DNA of 6,043 nucleotides from Lachnospiraceae bacterium (GCA_900757145.1 CAAEMT010000002.1:1-6043), one strand, 5' to 3'; counted from the first letter of the stretch, positions 1 to 5,844 are shown. Made by a program: numbers and translations. The notes: generated by a model from the letters alone, not told the origin.

Positions 1-100
1 ATTTTCTGTGTTCTTTTTTCTGTTCAAATCATATTTACTTTTCAAAGTACACATTTCGGCTATTGCCGGTAATAATCACTCAGGATTCCGAGAGATCATC

Positions 101-880
101 TTATGATTCTTTCAACTGGTAAACGGTGTAGGAGCCGGATGTGCCGATCTCCACGTATCCGTATTTTGCAAGCGCCGCATGGGGATCTTTTTCCCTCTGG
201 GGAAGCGCAAGGAAATTGCATTCAGCACGAAGCGCAAGCCGCGCAAGTTTTTTATAATGAGGTGTTTCAGAAATTATTTCCTCATAAAGCTTTTGGGATG
301 CTTTTGTGAGGGCACCTTTTCCCCAGCGTCCAAACGGCATCTGGATAGAAGCATCGTAGACGCGGATATAAGAATTAGCATCATCGTCAGATGCGATCCG
401 TATCTCAGAGATACCATCGGCAGCTGCAGCTTCCTGTATTATATTGCAGATTCGGGCTGCTGTATCGGGAACTTTCTGCCGGTTCGCCGTGCGGACAAAG
501 TTTCCATCTTTTAACATCTGCTGTCCGCTTATGGCGATAGCTGCCGTGACAAGCAGCAGTAGAAATATCTGGAGCAGCTTTGATTTTTTTGAGGTTACAA
601 ACCATGCGGCTGCCGCAGCGACTGCGGGAATAAGAGGCAAAAGCCACAGCACACGCCAGTAAACATCGCTGCCGATGCAGGCGCGGATTGCCGCAGCCGT
701 AAACGGGCAGAAGAATACGAATAAAATTACGGCAAGACTAACTAAAATCTGCTTTGCACCGCTTTTTCTGCGGTGAAAGATCAGCAGATAAACGGCTGAT
801 ACAAGTAAAAGATACTGATAGAACCCTTCATTCCAGTAAAGACTCCAGATCCAGAGTATCCATTCGATCATTTCTTTCAT
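101..880 (-). CDS. Membrane protein, C-terminal portion of a split DUF6077-like gene
   Basis: This 259-residue frame starts at an ATG that overlaps the stop of the upstream frame (ATGA). The start follows a GGGGG stretch by 5 bases and is in position for translational coupling. The open frame extends upstream to 1132, but that part lies inside the preceding gene and reads as a non-membrane shadow. I see about four hydrophobic segments (roughly residues 20-35, 43-66, 73-95 and 101-119), then a soluble domain of about 140 residues. Notable motifs are SDVYWRVLWLLP (71-82) and YIRVYDASIQMPFGR (171-185). It ends in GYVEIGTSGSYTVYQ, a closing pattern typical of the outer domain of GT-C-like membrane proteins. 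From memory these motifs match the C-terminal half of DUF6077-type proteins, whose function is unknown. I infer that this is the second half of one protein encoded by 101-1935, separated by a frameshift. Alone it lacks the acidic loop carried by the upstream half. Confidence 0.7.
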   Translation of the reverse strand: MKEMIEWILWIWSLYWNEGFYQYLLLVSAVYLLIFHRRKSGAKQILVSLAVILFVFFCPFTAAAIRACIGSDVYWRVLWLLPLIPAVAAAAAWFVTSKKSKLLQIFLLLLVTAAIAISGQQMLKDGNFVRTANRQKVPDTAARICNIIQEAAAADGISEIRIASDDDANSYIRVYDASIQMPFGRWGKGALTKASQKLYEEIISETPHYKKLARLALRAECNFLALPQREKDPHAALAKYGYVEIGTSGSYTVYQLKES

Positions 881-890
881 AGTATCCCCC
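877..890 (-). other. Frame junction: G5 run followed by ATGA stop/start overlap
   Basis: On the minus strand, five Gs (886-890) are followed within 10 bases by the TGA of the upstream frame (879-877), overlapped by the ATG of the downstream frame (880-878). The downstream frame is -1 relative to the upstream one. One additional G would join them as ...RKWGDTMKEMIEW..., giving a continuous 611-residue protein with no loss of residues. Three explanations fit: an indel in the homopolymer (mutation, phase variation or sequencing error), programmed -1 slippage on GGG, or true termination-reinitiation. In the zero frame the codons are TGG GGG ATA. A GGG-decoding tRNA could re-pair after slipping back one base, but there is no canonical X XXY YYZ heptamer. 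Confidence 0.6.
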
Positions 891-1935
891 ATTTCCTTCC
901 GAGCAGGATAAAGATATACGATGCCCCCAGCAGGATCGAGGGCAGACAGCACAGCAGGCCAAGCAGTGTGTTTTTCACGCTTCGCACAGTAAATATCCCC
1001 ATAAAAATAAATATTCCCATCATAAGCGGTGCAAGAATAATCCCCATAGATGAAAGCAGGCAGGCGGAAAGATTTGCCATCGCGTACAAAAGCCAGCTGT
1101 GCTCCGCCTGTTTTTTCATTACGATCGTCCACGACAGGTAGAAGAGAAACGGCAAAAGGACGGAAGCAAGGATCGCTTTTCCCTGCCAGATACGCACCAT
1201 CTGAAAGTTTCCGGCATTGTATGCAGAGTATGCGGAGAACCAGATGAGAACGGCGGCAGTGAACAGATAAACGCCGCGCCCTGTTTTATTGTCAGAGAAC
1301 CAATTTTTGCCGATCTGATCTTGTACAAGGTAGGCGGCAGGTATGAAAACTGCCGGAAAAACCGTGTGAGCCATGATCGCCGGATGAAGCCCTCCGCAGA
1401 GCTGGCTTGTGATTGCAAGAAAAATCGGAAACGGTGAGAGGATATACCGTCTCGGAAGCCGTACATACGGCAGTCCCGTGTATGCGTTGACACGAAAAAT
1501 AGAATCCGTCTCAACGGCTGTCGTAGCGGCAGCAACGTATAAAGCATCGTCGGCATCGTGGTGTGCGAGAAGAACCGCTATAACTACCTGAAATGTGATC
1601 AACGCGACAGCAGCCCACAGGTATAGGGATGTATTGCGCACAGCGGAAAAAGAGAATACAAGCTTTGTCTTTCTCTGGCGGAAAAGGAAAATCCCGCCTG
1701 CCGCACCAAGTACTGCAATGATGCCATAGCAGAGTACAAGTTCATGCAGCGGACGGCGCAGATACATAAAGATAAGAATGAAAAGCTCTGCGGATGAAAA
1801 CAAAAATAAATATCCGAACAGAAAACTTTTGGCAGGTGAAAATGCTTCAGTTTTTTTGAAAAATAAGGCGCCGCAGCAGGTCGGTATGACGATCAGCCAA
1901 AATAGCGCCAAGATACCTTTGAAAACAAAATCCAT
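877..1935 (-). CDS. Polytopic membrane protein, N-terminal portion of a split DUF6077-like (GT-C-like) gene
   Basis: This 352-residue frame is very hydrophobic, with about nine or ten membrane segments (for example residues 4-26, 36-59, 66-86, 104-124, 186-205, 221-240, 254-273 and 321-345). I chose the ATG at 1935 because GGGAG lies 7 bases upstream. A longer TTG start at 1995 would add 20 residues with no visible ribosome binding site. After the fourth segment comes HHDADDALYVAAATTAVETD (125-144), an acidic loop reminiscent of the catalytic Asp loop of GT-C glycosyltransferases. RRYILSPFPIFLA (162-174), GGLHPAIMAHTVFPAVFIP (181-199) and MVRIWQGKAILA (246-257) also look like conserved family motifs. 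I recall these from DUF6077 proteins of Lachnospiraceae, which would be about 600 residues long, so this is probably the N-terminal 57% of a 611-residue protein. Its function is unknown. A role in moving or adding lipid-linked sugars at the envelope is only an inference from the topology. Confidence 0.72.
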   Translation of the reverse strand: MDFVFKGILALFWLIVIPTCCGALFFKKTEAFSPAKSFLFGYLFLFSSAELFILIFMYLRRPLHELVLCYGIIAVLGAAGGIFLFRQRKTKLVFSFSAVRNTSLYLWAAVALITFQVVIAVLLAHHDADDALYVAAATTAVETDSIFRVNAYTGLPYVRLPRRYILSPFPIFLAITSQLCGGLHPAIMAHTVFPAVFIPAAYLVQDQIGKNWFSDNKTGRGVYLFTAAVLIWFSAYSAYNAGNFQMVRIWQGKAILASVLLPFLFYLSWTIVMKKQAEHSWLLYAMANLSACLLSSMGIILAPLMMGIFIFMGIFTVRSVKNTLLGLLCCLPSILLGASYIFILLGRKWGIL

Positions 1936-1957
1936 ATCATCGCTCCCAGTATTGTCT

Positions 1958-1995
1958 TTTGTATCAACGATAGCAAGGATTGTCGAAAAAATCAA
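1958..1995 (-). promoter_or_regulatory. Weak candidate promoter for the membrane-protein gene
   Basis: Two overlapping sigma-A-like pairs can be read on the minus strand, each with a 17-bp spacer: TTGATT (1995-1990) with TATCGT (1972-1967), and TCGACA (1986-1981) with TACAAA (1963-1958). Each box matches consensus at only four or five positions. Either would start transcription just upstream of the chosen ATG at 1935. The sequence does not decide between them. Confidence 0.25.
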
Positions 1996-2017
1996 GGTAT
2001 TCTTTATAGAAGCCTGC

Positions 2018-2046
2018 TTGTAAAAGGGTGGAATTTATTGTAAGAT
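2018..2046 (+). promoter_or_regulatory. Candidate promoter for the DUF2284 gene
   Basis: TTGTAA (2018-2023) and TAAGAT (2041-2046) are separated by 17 bp, and each matches the sigma-A consensus at four of six positions. A start near 2053 would give a leader of about 88 bases. It lies back to back with the weaker candidate promoter of the minus-strand gene, about 22 bp away, so a single bound regulator could affect both directions. Confidence 0.33.
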
Positions 2047-2077
2047 AAGCGGGATTAAAGCGTTCGCAGTAAGAACA

Positions 2078-2113
2078 GAGTGCGTTTAGAAGAGCGTAAA
2101 TGCCGCAGCACTC
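2078..2113 (+). other. Possible leader hairpin upstream of the DUF2284 gene
   Basis: The predicted leader can fold on itself. GCGTTTA (2082-2088) pairs with TAAATGC (2097-2103) with one G-U pair and an 8-base loop. The flanking GAGT (2078-2081) and ACTC (2110-2113) pair outside it, leaving CGCAGC bulged. It ends about 15 bases before the AGGAAGG ribosome binding site and has no T-run, so it is not an intrinsic terminator. Similar folds occur by chance, and there is no known riboswitch core here. Confidence 0.2.
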
Positions 2114-2140
2114 AGAGGGAATCAGGAAGGAAGTGAGAAA

Positions 2141-2695
2141 ATGCAGGAAGAAGCAAGGGAAAAAATAGAAGAGAGATTGCAGGAGCTTCCTATTGTACAG
2201 TATGCGTGGCTTACGTCGGAAGAAATTCCTTTTTCCAAGCGAGTCCGCAGTATTTGCAGGGAAGAATGTCCGCGATACGGTACGAGTTGGTCCTGTCCGC
2301 CCGGAGTGGGAAGTGTAGAAGAATGCTGCGACCGCTGCAAAGCGTATGATGGCGTCTTTGTGTTTACCACGATCGCTGAGGTGACAGACGCAGCAAATAT
2401 GGAGGAGACGTTGGCAACGCGCGGCGCGCATGAAGAGACAACGAGACAGATACGAGAAATATTCTGTGAACATTCCTTTGATACGATTGCGCTTTCAGGA
2501 GAATCGTGCGCGATCTGTAAAACGTGTACCTATCCGGATGCGCCGTGCCGTCATCCAGGGCAGATGCTTGCGTGTATCGAAGGCTATGGGATCGTGGTGC
2601 CGCTGCTTGCGGAAGAGGCAGGGATCGAATTTATGAACGGCAATAATATCGTGACGTGGTTCGGGATGGTGCTGTACAGGGATGCGGATGAGTAA
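2141..2695 (+). CDS. DUF2284 family cysteine-rich predicted metal-binding protein
   Basis: This 184-residue protein has no signal peptide or membrane segment and is probably cytosolic. The ATG is preceded by AGGAAGG and AGTGAG-type ribosome-binding sequence at 7-12 bases. It contains twelve cysteines. The first cluster is C39-x3-C43-x8-C52 followed by PP (CREECPRYG...WSCPPG), with C62, C63 and C66 after it. The second is C123-x2-C126-x2-C129-x6-C136 within CAICKTCTYPDAPCRHP (123-139), followed by C145 and EGYGI. The CxxCxxC...PCRHP pattern is the hallmark I recall for DUF2284, a family of predicted metal-binding proteins without an established reaction. The arrangement would suit an Fe-S cluster or zinc, but the sequence cannot say which. 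The length is normal and no key cysteine looks missing. It is divergent from the split membrane-protein gene and lies 116 bases ahead of htrA. No terminator separates it from htrA, so read-through is possible, but no functional link is evident. Confidence 0.88.
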   Translation: MQEEAREKIEERLQELPIVQYAWLTSEEIPFSKRVRSICREECPRYGTSWSCPPGVGSVEECCDRCKAYDGVFVFTTIAEVTDAANMEETLATRGAHEETTRQIREIFCEHSFDTIALSGESCAICKTCTYPDAPCRHPGQMLACIEGYGIVVPLLAEEAGIEFMNGNNIVTWFGMVLYRDADE

Positions 2696-2700
2696 ATGCC

Positions 2701-2722
2701 AAAGAAAATTTAAAGAAAATCC
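2701..2722 (+). repeat. Two tandem 11-bp A-rich units upstream of htrA
   Basis: AAAGAAAATTT (2701-2711) is followed directly by AAAGAAAATCC (2712-2722), nine of eleven positions identical. Together with the AAATTT tracts at 2734 and 2745 this places A-tracts at multiples of 11 bp, close to helical phase, so the DNA is likely to be intrinsically curved. It lies about 65 bp upstream of the htrA -10 box, where A/T-rich DNA can also contact RNA polymerase. Confidence 0.55.
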
Positions 2723-2725
2723 CAC

Positions 2726-2758
2726 GAGTTCACAAATTTACCACAAATTTATCACATT
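2726..2758 (+). promoter_or_regulatory. Three 11-bp direct repeats, candidate response-regulator binding site for htrA
   Basis: Three consecutive 11-bp units read GAGTTCACAAA (2726-2736), TTTACCACAAA (2737-2747) and TTTATCACATT (2748-2758). The CACA core recurs exactly 11 bp apart at 2731, 2742 and 2753. Tandem head-to-tail half-sites at 10-11 bp are the known binding arrangement of OmpR/PhoB-family regulators. The last unit abuts or overlaps the -35 position of the htrA promoter, which lacks a good -35 box, and this is the arrangement of an activated promoter. The regulator is not in the window. A CssR-like or other envelope-stress regulator is an inference from the role of HtrA. Confidence 0.5.
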
Positions 2759-2782
2759 ATAGTCAAAAGAGCTGATTATACT
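2754..2782 (+). promoter_or_regulatory. htrA promoter: -10 box TATACT with degenerate -35
   Basis: TATACT (2777-2782) matches the -10 consensus at five of six positions and is preceded by an A/T-rich stretch. At the expected distance of 17 bp the -35 position reads ACATTA (2754-2759), which is poor. Initiation near 2789 would give a leader of about 23 bases ending in the strong AAAGGAGGGG ribosome binding site (2797-2806), 7 bases from the ATG counted from GGAGG. The weak -35 agrees with activation through the adjoining repeats. Confidence 0.5.
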
Positions 2783-2811
2783 TAAGCCATAAAAACAAAG
2801 GAGGGGTTCAT

Positions 2812-4056
2812 ATGAAGAAGAAAACAGTTATTTCATTATTGTGCGCAGGTGCATTAACAGTCGGAGCGTTCACCGGACTGACCGGCTTTGCAGATAAAGA
2901 CGATGAACAGAAGAACAGTGAGAATTATACAATGCTCTCAGCAGAGGATACGGACAGTGTAGATGAAGCGGATGAGGTGAAGGCAGACGGCACGATCACA
3001 GGCGTGGCTGATGTAGCCGCTGAGGTGATGCCGGCGGTCGTATCTATTACAAATAAGTCCGTGCAGGAGGTTCAGGATATATTCGGAATGTACGGATATT
3101 ATTTCGGCTACGGTCAGCCGGATGGCGGCTATACGATCGAGCAGGAGAGCGCAGGATCGGGAATCATCATCGGGCAGAGCGATGAGGAGCTTTTGATCTG
3201 TACGAATAATCACGTCGTAGAGGGTGCGACAGAGATTACAGTCGGTTTTGTAGATAATGAGGTTTATGAGGCTGTAGTAAAAGGCACGGATGCAGGAAAT
3301 GACTTGGCTGTCGTAGCAGTCAAACTTTCTGATATTTCGGATGATACGATGGATCAGATAAAGGTAGCACAGATCGGCAATTCAGATGATCTTGTCGTAG
3401 GTGAACAGGTAGTGGCAATCGGTAATGCACTTGGGTATGGACAGTCTGTCACGACAGGTATTGTCAGCGCCCTGAACCGTACGATCCAGCTGGATGGTTA
3501 TGATGATACGCAGCTCATTCAGACTGATGCGGCTATCAATGGAGGAAACAGCGGCGGCGCTCTGCTGGATATGAATGGTCATGTGATCGGCATCAATTCA
3601 GCGAAAGTAGCAGAGAGCGGCGTAGAGGGTATGGGCTATGCAATTCCGATCTCTTATGCACAGCCGATCCTTGAGGATCTGATGAATAAGAAGACTCGTA
3701 CAGAAACAGTAGCAGAAGAGGACAGCGCTTATATTGGTATTACAGGTGAGAGCGTATCCAGTGAGATGACAGAGTATTACGGTATTCCGAAGGGTATTTT
3801 CATTACTGAGGTCGCAGAAGACAGTCCGGCAGAGGAGGCAGGTCTTCAGAAGGGCGATATCATCACAAAATTTGACGGAAGCAGCGTGATGAGAATGTCT
3901 GATATGAAGGAGATGCTTGCTTACTACGCGGCAGGCGAAGAGGTAAAACTGCAGGTAAGTACAGCAGACAACGGCGAGTATAAGGAGCGAGAGGTGAATC
4001 TGACGCTTGGGGCACTCGCTGACTACCAGCCTGATTTAGACAATGCGGGAGAGTAA
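2812..4056 (+). CDS. htrA: HtrA/DegP-like exported serine protease with one PDZ domain
   Basis: This is a 414-residue S1C-family trypsin-like protease that degrades or refolds misfolded proteins outside the membrane. Residues 1-27 form a basic n-region (MKKK) and a hydrophobic core ending in GFA, which could be cleaved or kept as an anchor. C11 is not in a proper lipobox. A strongly acidic linker follows (28-60). The protease domain spans about 65-290, with the catalytic triad intact: H134 in TNNHVVEG, D164 in GNDLAVV and S247 in NGGNSGGAL. The LA-loop region (about 85-108) is short and rich in Tyr and Gly. One PDZ domain spans about 306-398, starting with the ligand-binding loop YIGI (307-310) and including AGLQKGDIITKFDG (343-356). 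Length and architecture fit Firmicutes HtrA proteins. The ATG is fixed by AAAGGAGGGG at 7 bases. Regulation is probably through the 11-bp repeats upstream. It appears to be transcribed alone or with read-through from the DUF2284 gene. The closing residues (399-414) are an acidic tail without known meaning. Confidence 0.96.
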   Translation: MKKKTVISLLCAGALTVGAFTGLTGFADKDDEQKNSENYTMLSAEDTDSVDEADEVKADGTITGVADVAAEVMPAVVSITNKSVQEVQDIFGMYGYYFGYGQPDGGYTIEQESAGSGIIIGQSDEELLICTNNHVVEGATEITVGFVDNEVYEAVVKGTDAGNDLAVVAVKLSDISDDTMDQIKVAQIGNSDDLVVGEQVVAIGNALGYGQSVTTGIVSALNRTIQLDGYDDTQLIQTDAAINGGNSGGALLDMNGHVIGINSAKVAESGVEGMGYAIPISYAQPILEDLMNKKTRTETVAEEDSAYIGITGESVSSEMTEYYGIPKGIFITEVAEDSPAEEAGLQKGDIITKFDGSSVMRMSDMKEMLAYYAAGEEVKLQVSTADNGEYKEREVNLTLGALADYQPDLDNAGE

Positions 4057-4078
4057 GATCAGAATGCGTATGATGATA

Positions 4079-4099
4079 TATCTGCGGAAAACGCAGATA
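4079..4099 (+). other. Perfect 8-bp hairpin after htrA
   Basis: TATCTGCG (4079-4086) and CGCAGATA (4092-4099) are exact reverse complements around a GAAAA loop. It lies 22 bases beyond the htrA stop. No T-run follows, so it is not a standard intrinsic terminator. It could act as a 3'-end stabiliser or processing stop for the htrA mRNA, or as a binding palindrome. Confidence 0.45.
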
Positions 4100-4272
4100 A
4101 GGAATGGGCAGGATACAGCCGTTTAAAAGCCGACAAAACGTCGCAATGACAGTATATAAAAAACAGTGATGCGGTGATACGGTGAAGCGACATACAAAAT
4201 ATTTTTGAACAATACTGTGCAAATCTCACAAAGAATAAATGATTGACAGGCTGTAAATAAAATAAATAACAC

Positions 4273-4315
4273 AAAACGAACGGTGCGCAGTGAGTGACAG
4301 CGCCGTTCGTTTTTT
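4273..4315 (+). terminator. Strong intrinsic terminator between htrA and gdhA
   Basis: The left arm AAAACGAACGGTGC (4273-4286) pairs with GCGCCGTTCGTTTT (4300-4313) as 14 pairs, one of them G-U, around a 13-base loop. The right arm runs into six Ts (4310-4315). It isolates gdhA from upstream transcription. The opposite strand also leads into T-rich sequence, so it may work weakly in both directions. Confidence 0.88.
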
Positions 4316-4345
4316 CTATATTGCACGCAAATACTAAAAAAACGA

Positions 4346-4366
4346 ATGTCTGCAACAGACAGACAT
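4346..4366. promoter_or_regulatory. Perfect 7-7-7 inverted repeat upstream of the gdhA promoter
   Basis: ATGTCTG (4346-4352) and CAGACAT (4360-4366) are exact reverse complements around a 7-base centre (CAACAGA). An alternative pairing is TGTCTG/CAGACA around CAA (4347-4361). The dyad centre at 4356 lies about 56 bp upstream of the predicted gdhA start point, just before the -35 box. That is a typical position for a dimeric activator site. The regulator is unknown, and nitrogen or carbon control is only a guess from the role of gdhA. Confidence 0.4.
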
Positions 4367-4376
4367 GAAAAAATGT

Positions 4377-4405
4377 TTGCGAAATGGTTTGGCGCATTGT
4401 ATAAT
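4377..4405 (+). promoter_or_regulatory. gdhA promoter, TATAAT -10
   Basis: A consensus TATAAT (4400-4405) is preceded, 17 bp upstream, by TTGCGA (4377-4382), which matches the -35 consensus at four of six positions. Transcription would begin near 4412, about 33 bases before the ATG of gdhA. The open frame continues upstream through this promoter, which supports choosing the internal start at 4445 rather than the first ATG at 4346. Confidence 0.72.
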
Positions 4406-4428
4406 ACAAAAGTAATTTATTTTCAGGC

Positions 4429-4435
4429 AAGGGGG
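4429..4435 (+). promoter_or_regulatory. Ribosome binding site that fixes the gdhA start
   Basis: AAGGGGG lies 9 bases before the ATG at 4445. The upstream in-frame ATG at 4346 has no such sequence, lies before the promoter, and would add 33 residues (MSATDRHEK...) not seen in the family. Confidence 0.7.
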
Positions 4436-4444
4436 CCAGTAAGA

Positions 4445-5782
4445 ATGTCATATACAGAGGAAATCTATGAGCGCGTTGTAGCGCAGAATCCGGGAGAACC
4501 GGAGTTTCATCAGGCAGTGAAAGAAGTTCTTGATTCTCTGAAGCTCGTGATCGACGCGAATGAAGAAAAGTACCGTGCAGCAGGTCTGCTCGAAAGAATG
4601 GTAGAACCAGAGAGAATCATTTCTTTTAAGGTTCCGTGGGTAGATGATAATGGCAAGGTACAGGTGAACAAGGGATACCGCGTACAGTTCAACAGTGCGA
4701 TCGGACCGTATAAAGGCGGCTTGAGATTCCATCCGTCCGTAAATCAGGGTATTCTGAAGTTCCTTGGATTTGAGCAGATATTTAAGAACGCTCTGACAGG
4801 TCTTCCGATCGGAGGCGGTAAGGGCGGTTCAAACTTTGATCCAAAGGGCAAATCTGACCGTGAGGTTATGGCATTCTGCCAGAGCTTTATGACGGAGCTT
4901 TCCAAATATATCGGCGCAGATCAGGATGTTCCGGCAGGCGACATTGGCGTAGGCGGAAGAGAAATCGGCTATCTGTACGGTCAGTATAAGAGACTGACAG
5001 GACAGTATGAGGGTGTTTTGACAGGAAAAGGTCTGACATGGGGCGGTTCTCTCGTACGTACGCAGGCTACAGGCTATGGCCTTATCTATATTCTTGACGC
5101 AATGCTCAAAGATCATAATATGGAGCTTGCAGGAAAGACAGTTGTAGTATCCGGTTCAGGAAATGTTGCGATCTATGCGGCAGAAAAAGCACAGCAGCTT
5201 GGCGCAAAGGTTGTAGCGCTGAGCGATTCCAACGGATTTGTATATGATCCGGAAGGAATTAAGCTTGATGTCGTAAAGGAGATCAAAGAAGTCCGCCGCG
5301 GCAGAATTAAAGAGTATGCGGATCAGGTGGCAGGCGCAGTCTATACAGAGGGCAAGGGAATCTGGGGCGTAAAATGCGACATCGCACTTCCGTGCGCAAC
5401 GCAGAACGAGCTGAATCTCGATGACGCAAAAGCGCTTTACGCAAATGGCTGTAAAGTGATCGCAGAGGGTGCGAATATGCCGACTACACGCGAAGCGACA
5501 GACTTTATCCTCGAATCAGATATGCTTTTCCTTCCGGGCAAGGCGTCAAATGCAGGAGGCGTAGGTACTTCCGCACTGGAAATGTGCCAGAACAGCATGC
5601 GCATGAGCTGGACATTTGAGGAAGTAGATGCGAAGCTTAAAGATATGATGAACGATATCTACGCAAAGATCTCTGATGCAGCGAAGCGTTATGGCGTAGA
5701 AGGCAACTATGTGACAGGCGCGAATATCGCAGGCTTTGAGAAAGTAGCAGAGGCAATGATCGCACAGGGAATCGTACTGTGA
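4445..5782 (+). CDS. gdhA: NADP-type glutamate dehydrogenase
   Basis: This 445-residue enzyme interconverts 2-oxoglutarate plus ammonium and L-glutamate in the cytosol, most likely as the usual hexamer of small GDHs. The substrate domain comes first. It includes GPYKGGLRF (87-95, K90), K114 in the FKNALTGLP segment, catalytic K126 in GGGKGGSNFDP, and D166 in DVPAGDIGVGGREIG. These match K89, K113, K125 and D165 of the Clostridium symbiosum enzyme, as I recall it. The nucleotide-binding domain starts near residue 200, with the glycine-rich turn SGSGNVA (236-242) and SDSNG (260-264) at the end of the second strand. The latter resembles the NADP-specific E. coli enzyme rather than the NAD-dependent clostridial one, so I infer NADP(H) use and a mainly assimilatory role. 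S376 in GGVGTSALEM corresponds to the conserved substrate-site serine. The protein is complete and of normal length. It has its own promoter, a dyad upstream and a terminator downstream, so it is monocistronic. Confidence 0.97.
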   Translation: MSYTEEIYERVVAQNPGEPEFHQAVKEVLDSLKLVIDANEEKYRAAGLLERMVEPERIISFKVPWVDDNGKVQVNKGYRVQFNSAIGPYKGGLRFHPSVNQGILKFLGFEQIFKNALTGLPIGGGKGGSNFDPKGKSDREVMAFCQSFMTELSKYIGADQDVPAGDIGVGGREIGYLYGQYKRLTGQYEGVLTGKGLTWGGSLVRTQATGYGLIYILDAMLKDHNMELAGKTVVVSGSGNVAIYAAEKAQQLGAKVVALSDSNGFVYDPEGIKLDVVKEIKEVRRGRIKEYADQVAGAVYTEGKGIWGVKCDIALPCATQNELNLDDAKALYANGCKVIAEGANMPTTREATDFILESDMLFLPGKASNAGGVGTSALEMCQNSMRMSWTFEEVDAKLKDMMNDIYAKISDAAKRYGVEGNYVTGANIAGFEKVAEAMIAQGIVL

Positions 5783-5844
5783 TCCCGATAAAAAATAAAA
5801 AACGCAGTAAGGAAAAAAGTAACTGCAAATAAAACGTGAAAATG

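Larger units (their letters stand above)
4057..4444. other. 388-base non-coding region between htrA and gdhA
   Basis: No credible gene is present here: short open frames on both strands lack ribosome binding sites and family resemblance. In order it contains a hairpin (4079-4099), about 170 bases of A/T-rich DNA, a strong terminator (4273-4315), a perfect inverted repeat (4346-4366), the gdhA promoter (4377-4405) and its ribosome binding site. In the A/T-rich part there is a consensus -35 hexamer, TTGACA (4243-4248), but the sequence 17 bp later (ATAACA) is a poor -10 and would start just at the terminator. The distance of 217 bases from the htrA stop to the terminator is long, so a small non-coding RNA in this interval is possible but unsupported. 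Confidence 0.6.

Noticed and set aside
36..49. TACTTT-TC-AAAGTA near-perfect hairpin downstream of the minus-strand genes
   Set aside because: It is short and A/T-rich, and no T-run follows on the minus strand, so it is not supported as a terminator.
881..1132. Upstream extension of the 101-880 frame to an ATG at 1132
   Set aside because: It lies wholly inside the preceding gene, its translation is not membrane-like, and the ATGA overlap at 880 is the better start.
1119..1556. Minus-strand 145-residue frame within the membrane-protein gene
   Set aside because: It is an overlapping shadow of 877-1935 with low-complexity Arg/Ser/Pro content and no start signal.
1936..1995. TTG start at 1995 adding 20 residues to the membrane protein
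   Set aside because: There is no ribosome binding site before it, while the ATG at 1935 has GGGAG at 7 bases and starts a typical hydrophobic N-terminus.
1964..2473. Minus-strand 169-residue frame opposite the DUF2284 gene
   Set aside because: It is antisense to a well-supported gene, with shadow-like composition and no ribosome binding site.
4149..4218. Inverted repeat ACAGTAT / ATACTGT about 57 bp apart
   Set aside because: Only 7 bp pair and the pairing cannot be extended. A match this short is expected by chance in A/T-rich DNA.
4243..4271. Consensus TTGACA as a promoter before the htrA/gdhA terminator
   Set aside because: The -10 at 17 bp (ATAACA) is poor, and transcription would start inside the terminator stem.
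4346..4444. 33-residue N-terminal extension of glutamate dehydrogenase
   Set aside because: It runs across a TATAAT promoter and lacks a ribosome binding site. The ATG at 4445 gives the usual family length.
5804..5829. GCAGT/ACTGC hairpin just after gdhA
   Set aside because: It has only 5 bp with a large A-rich loop and no T-run. The clear terminator is at 5845-5889.
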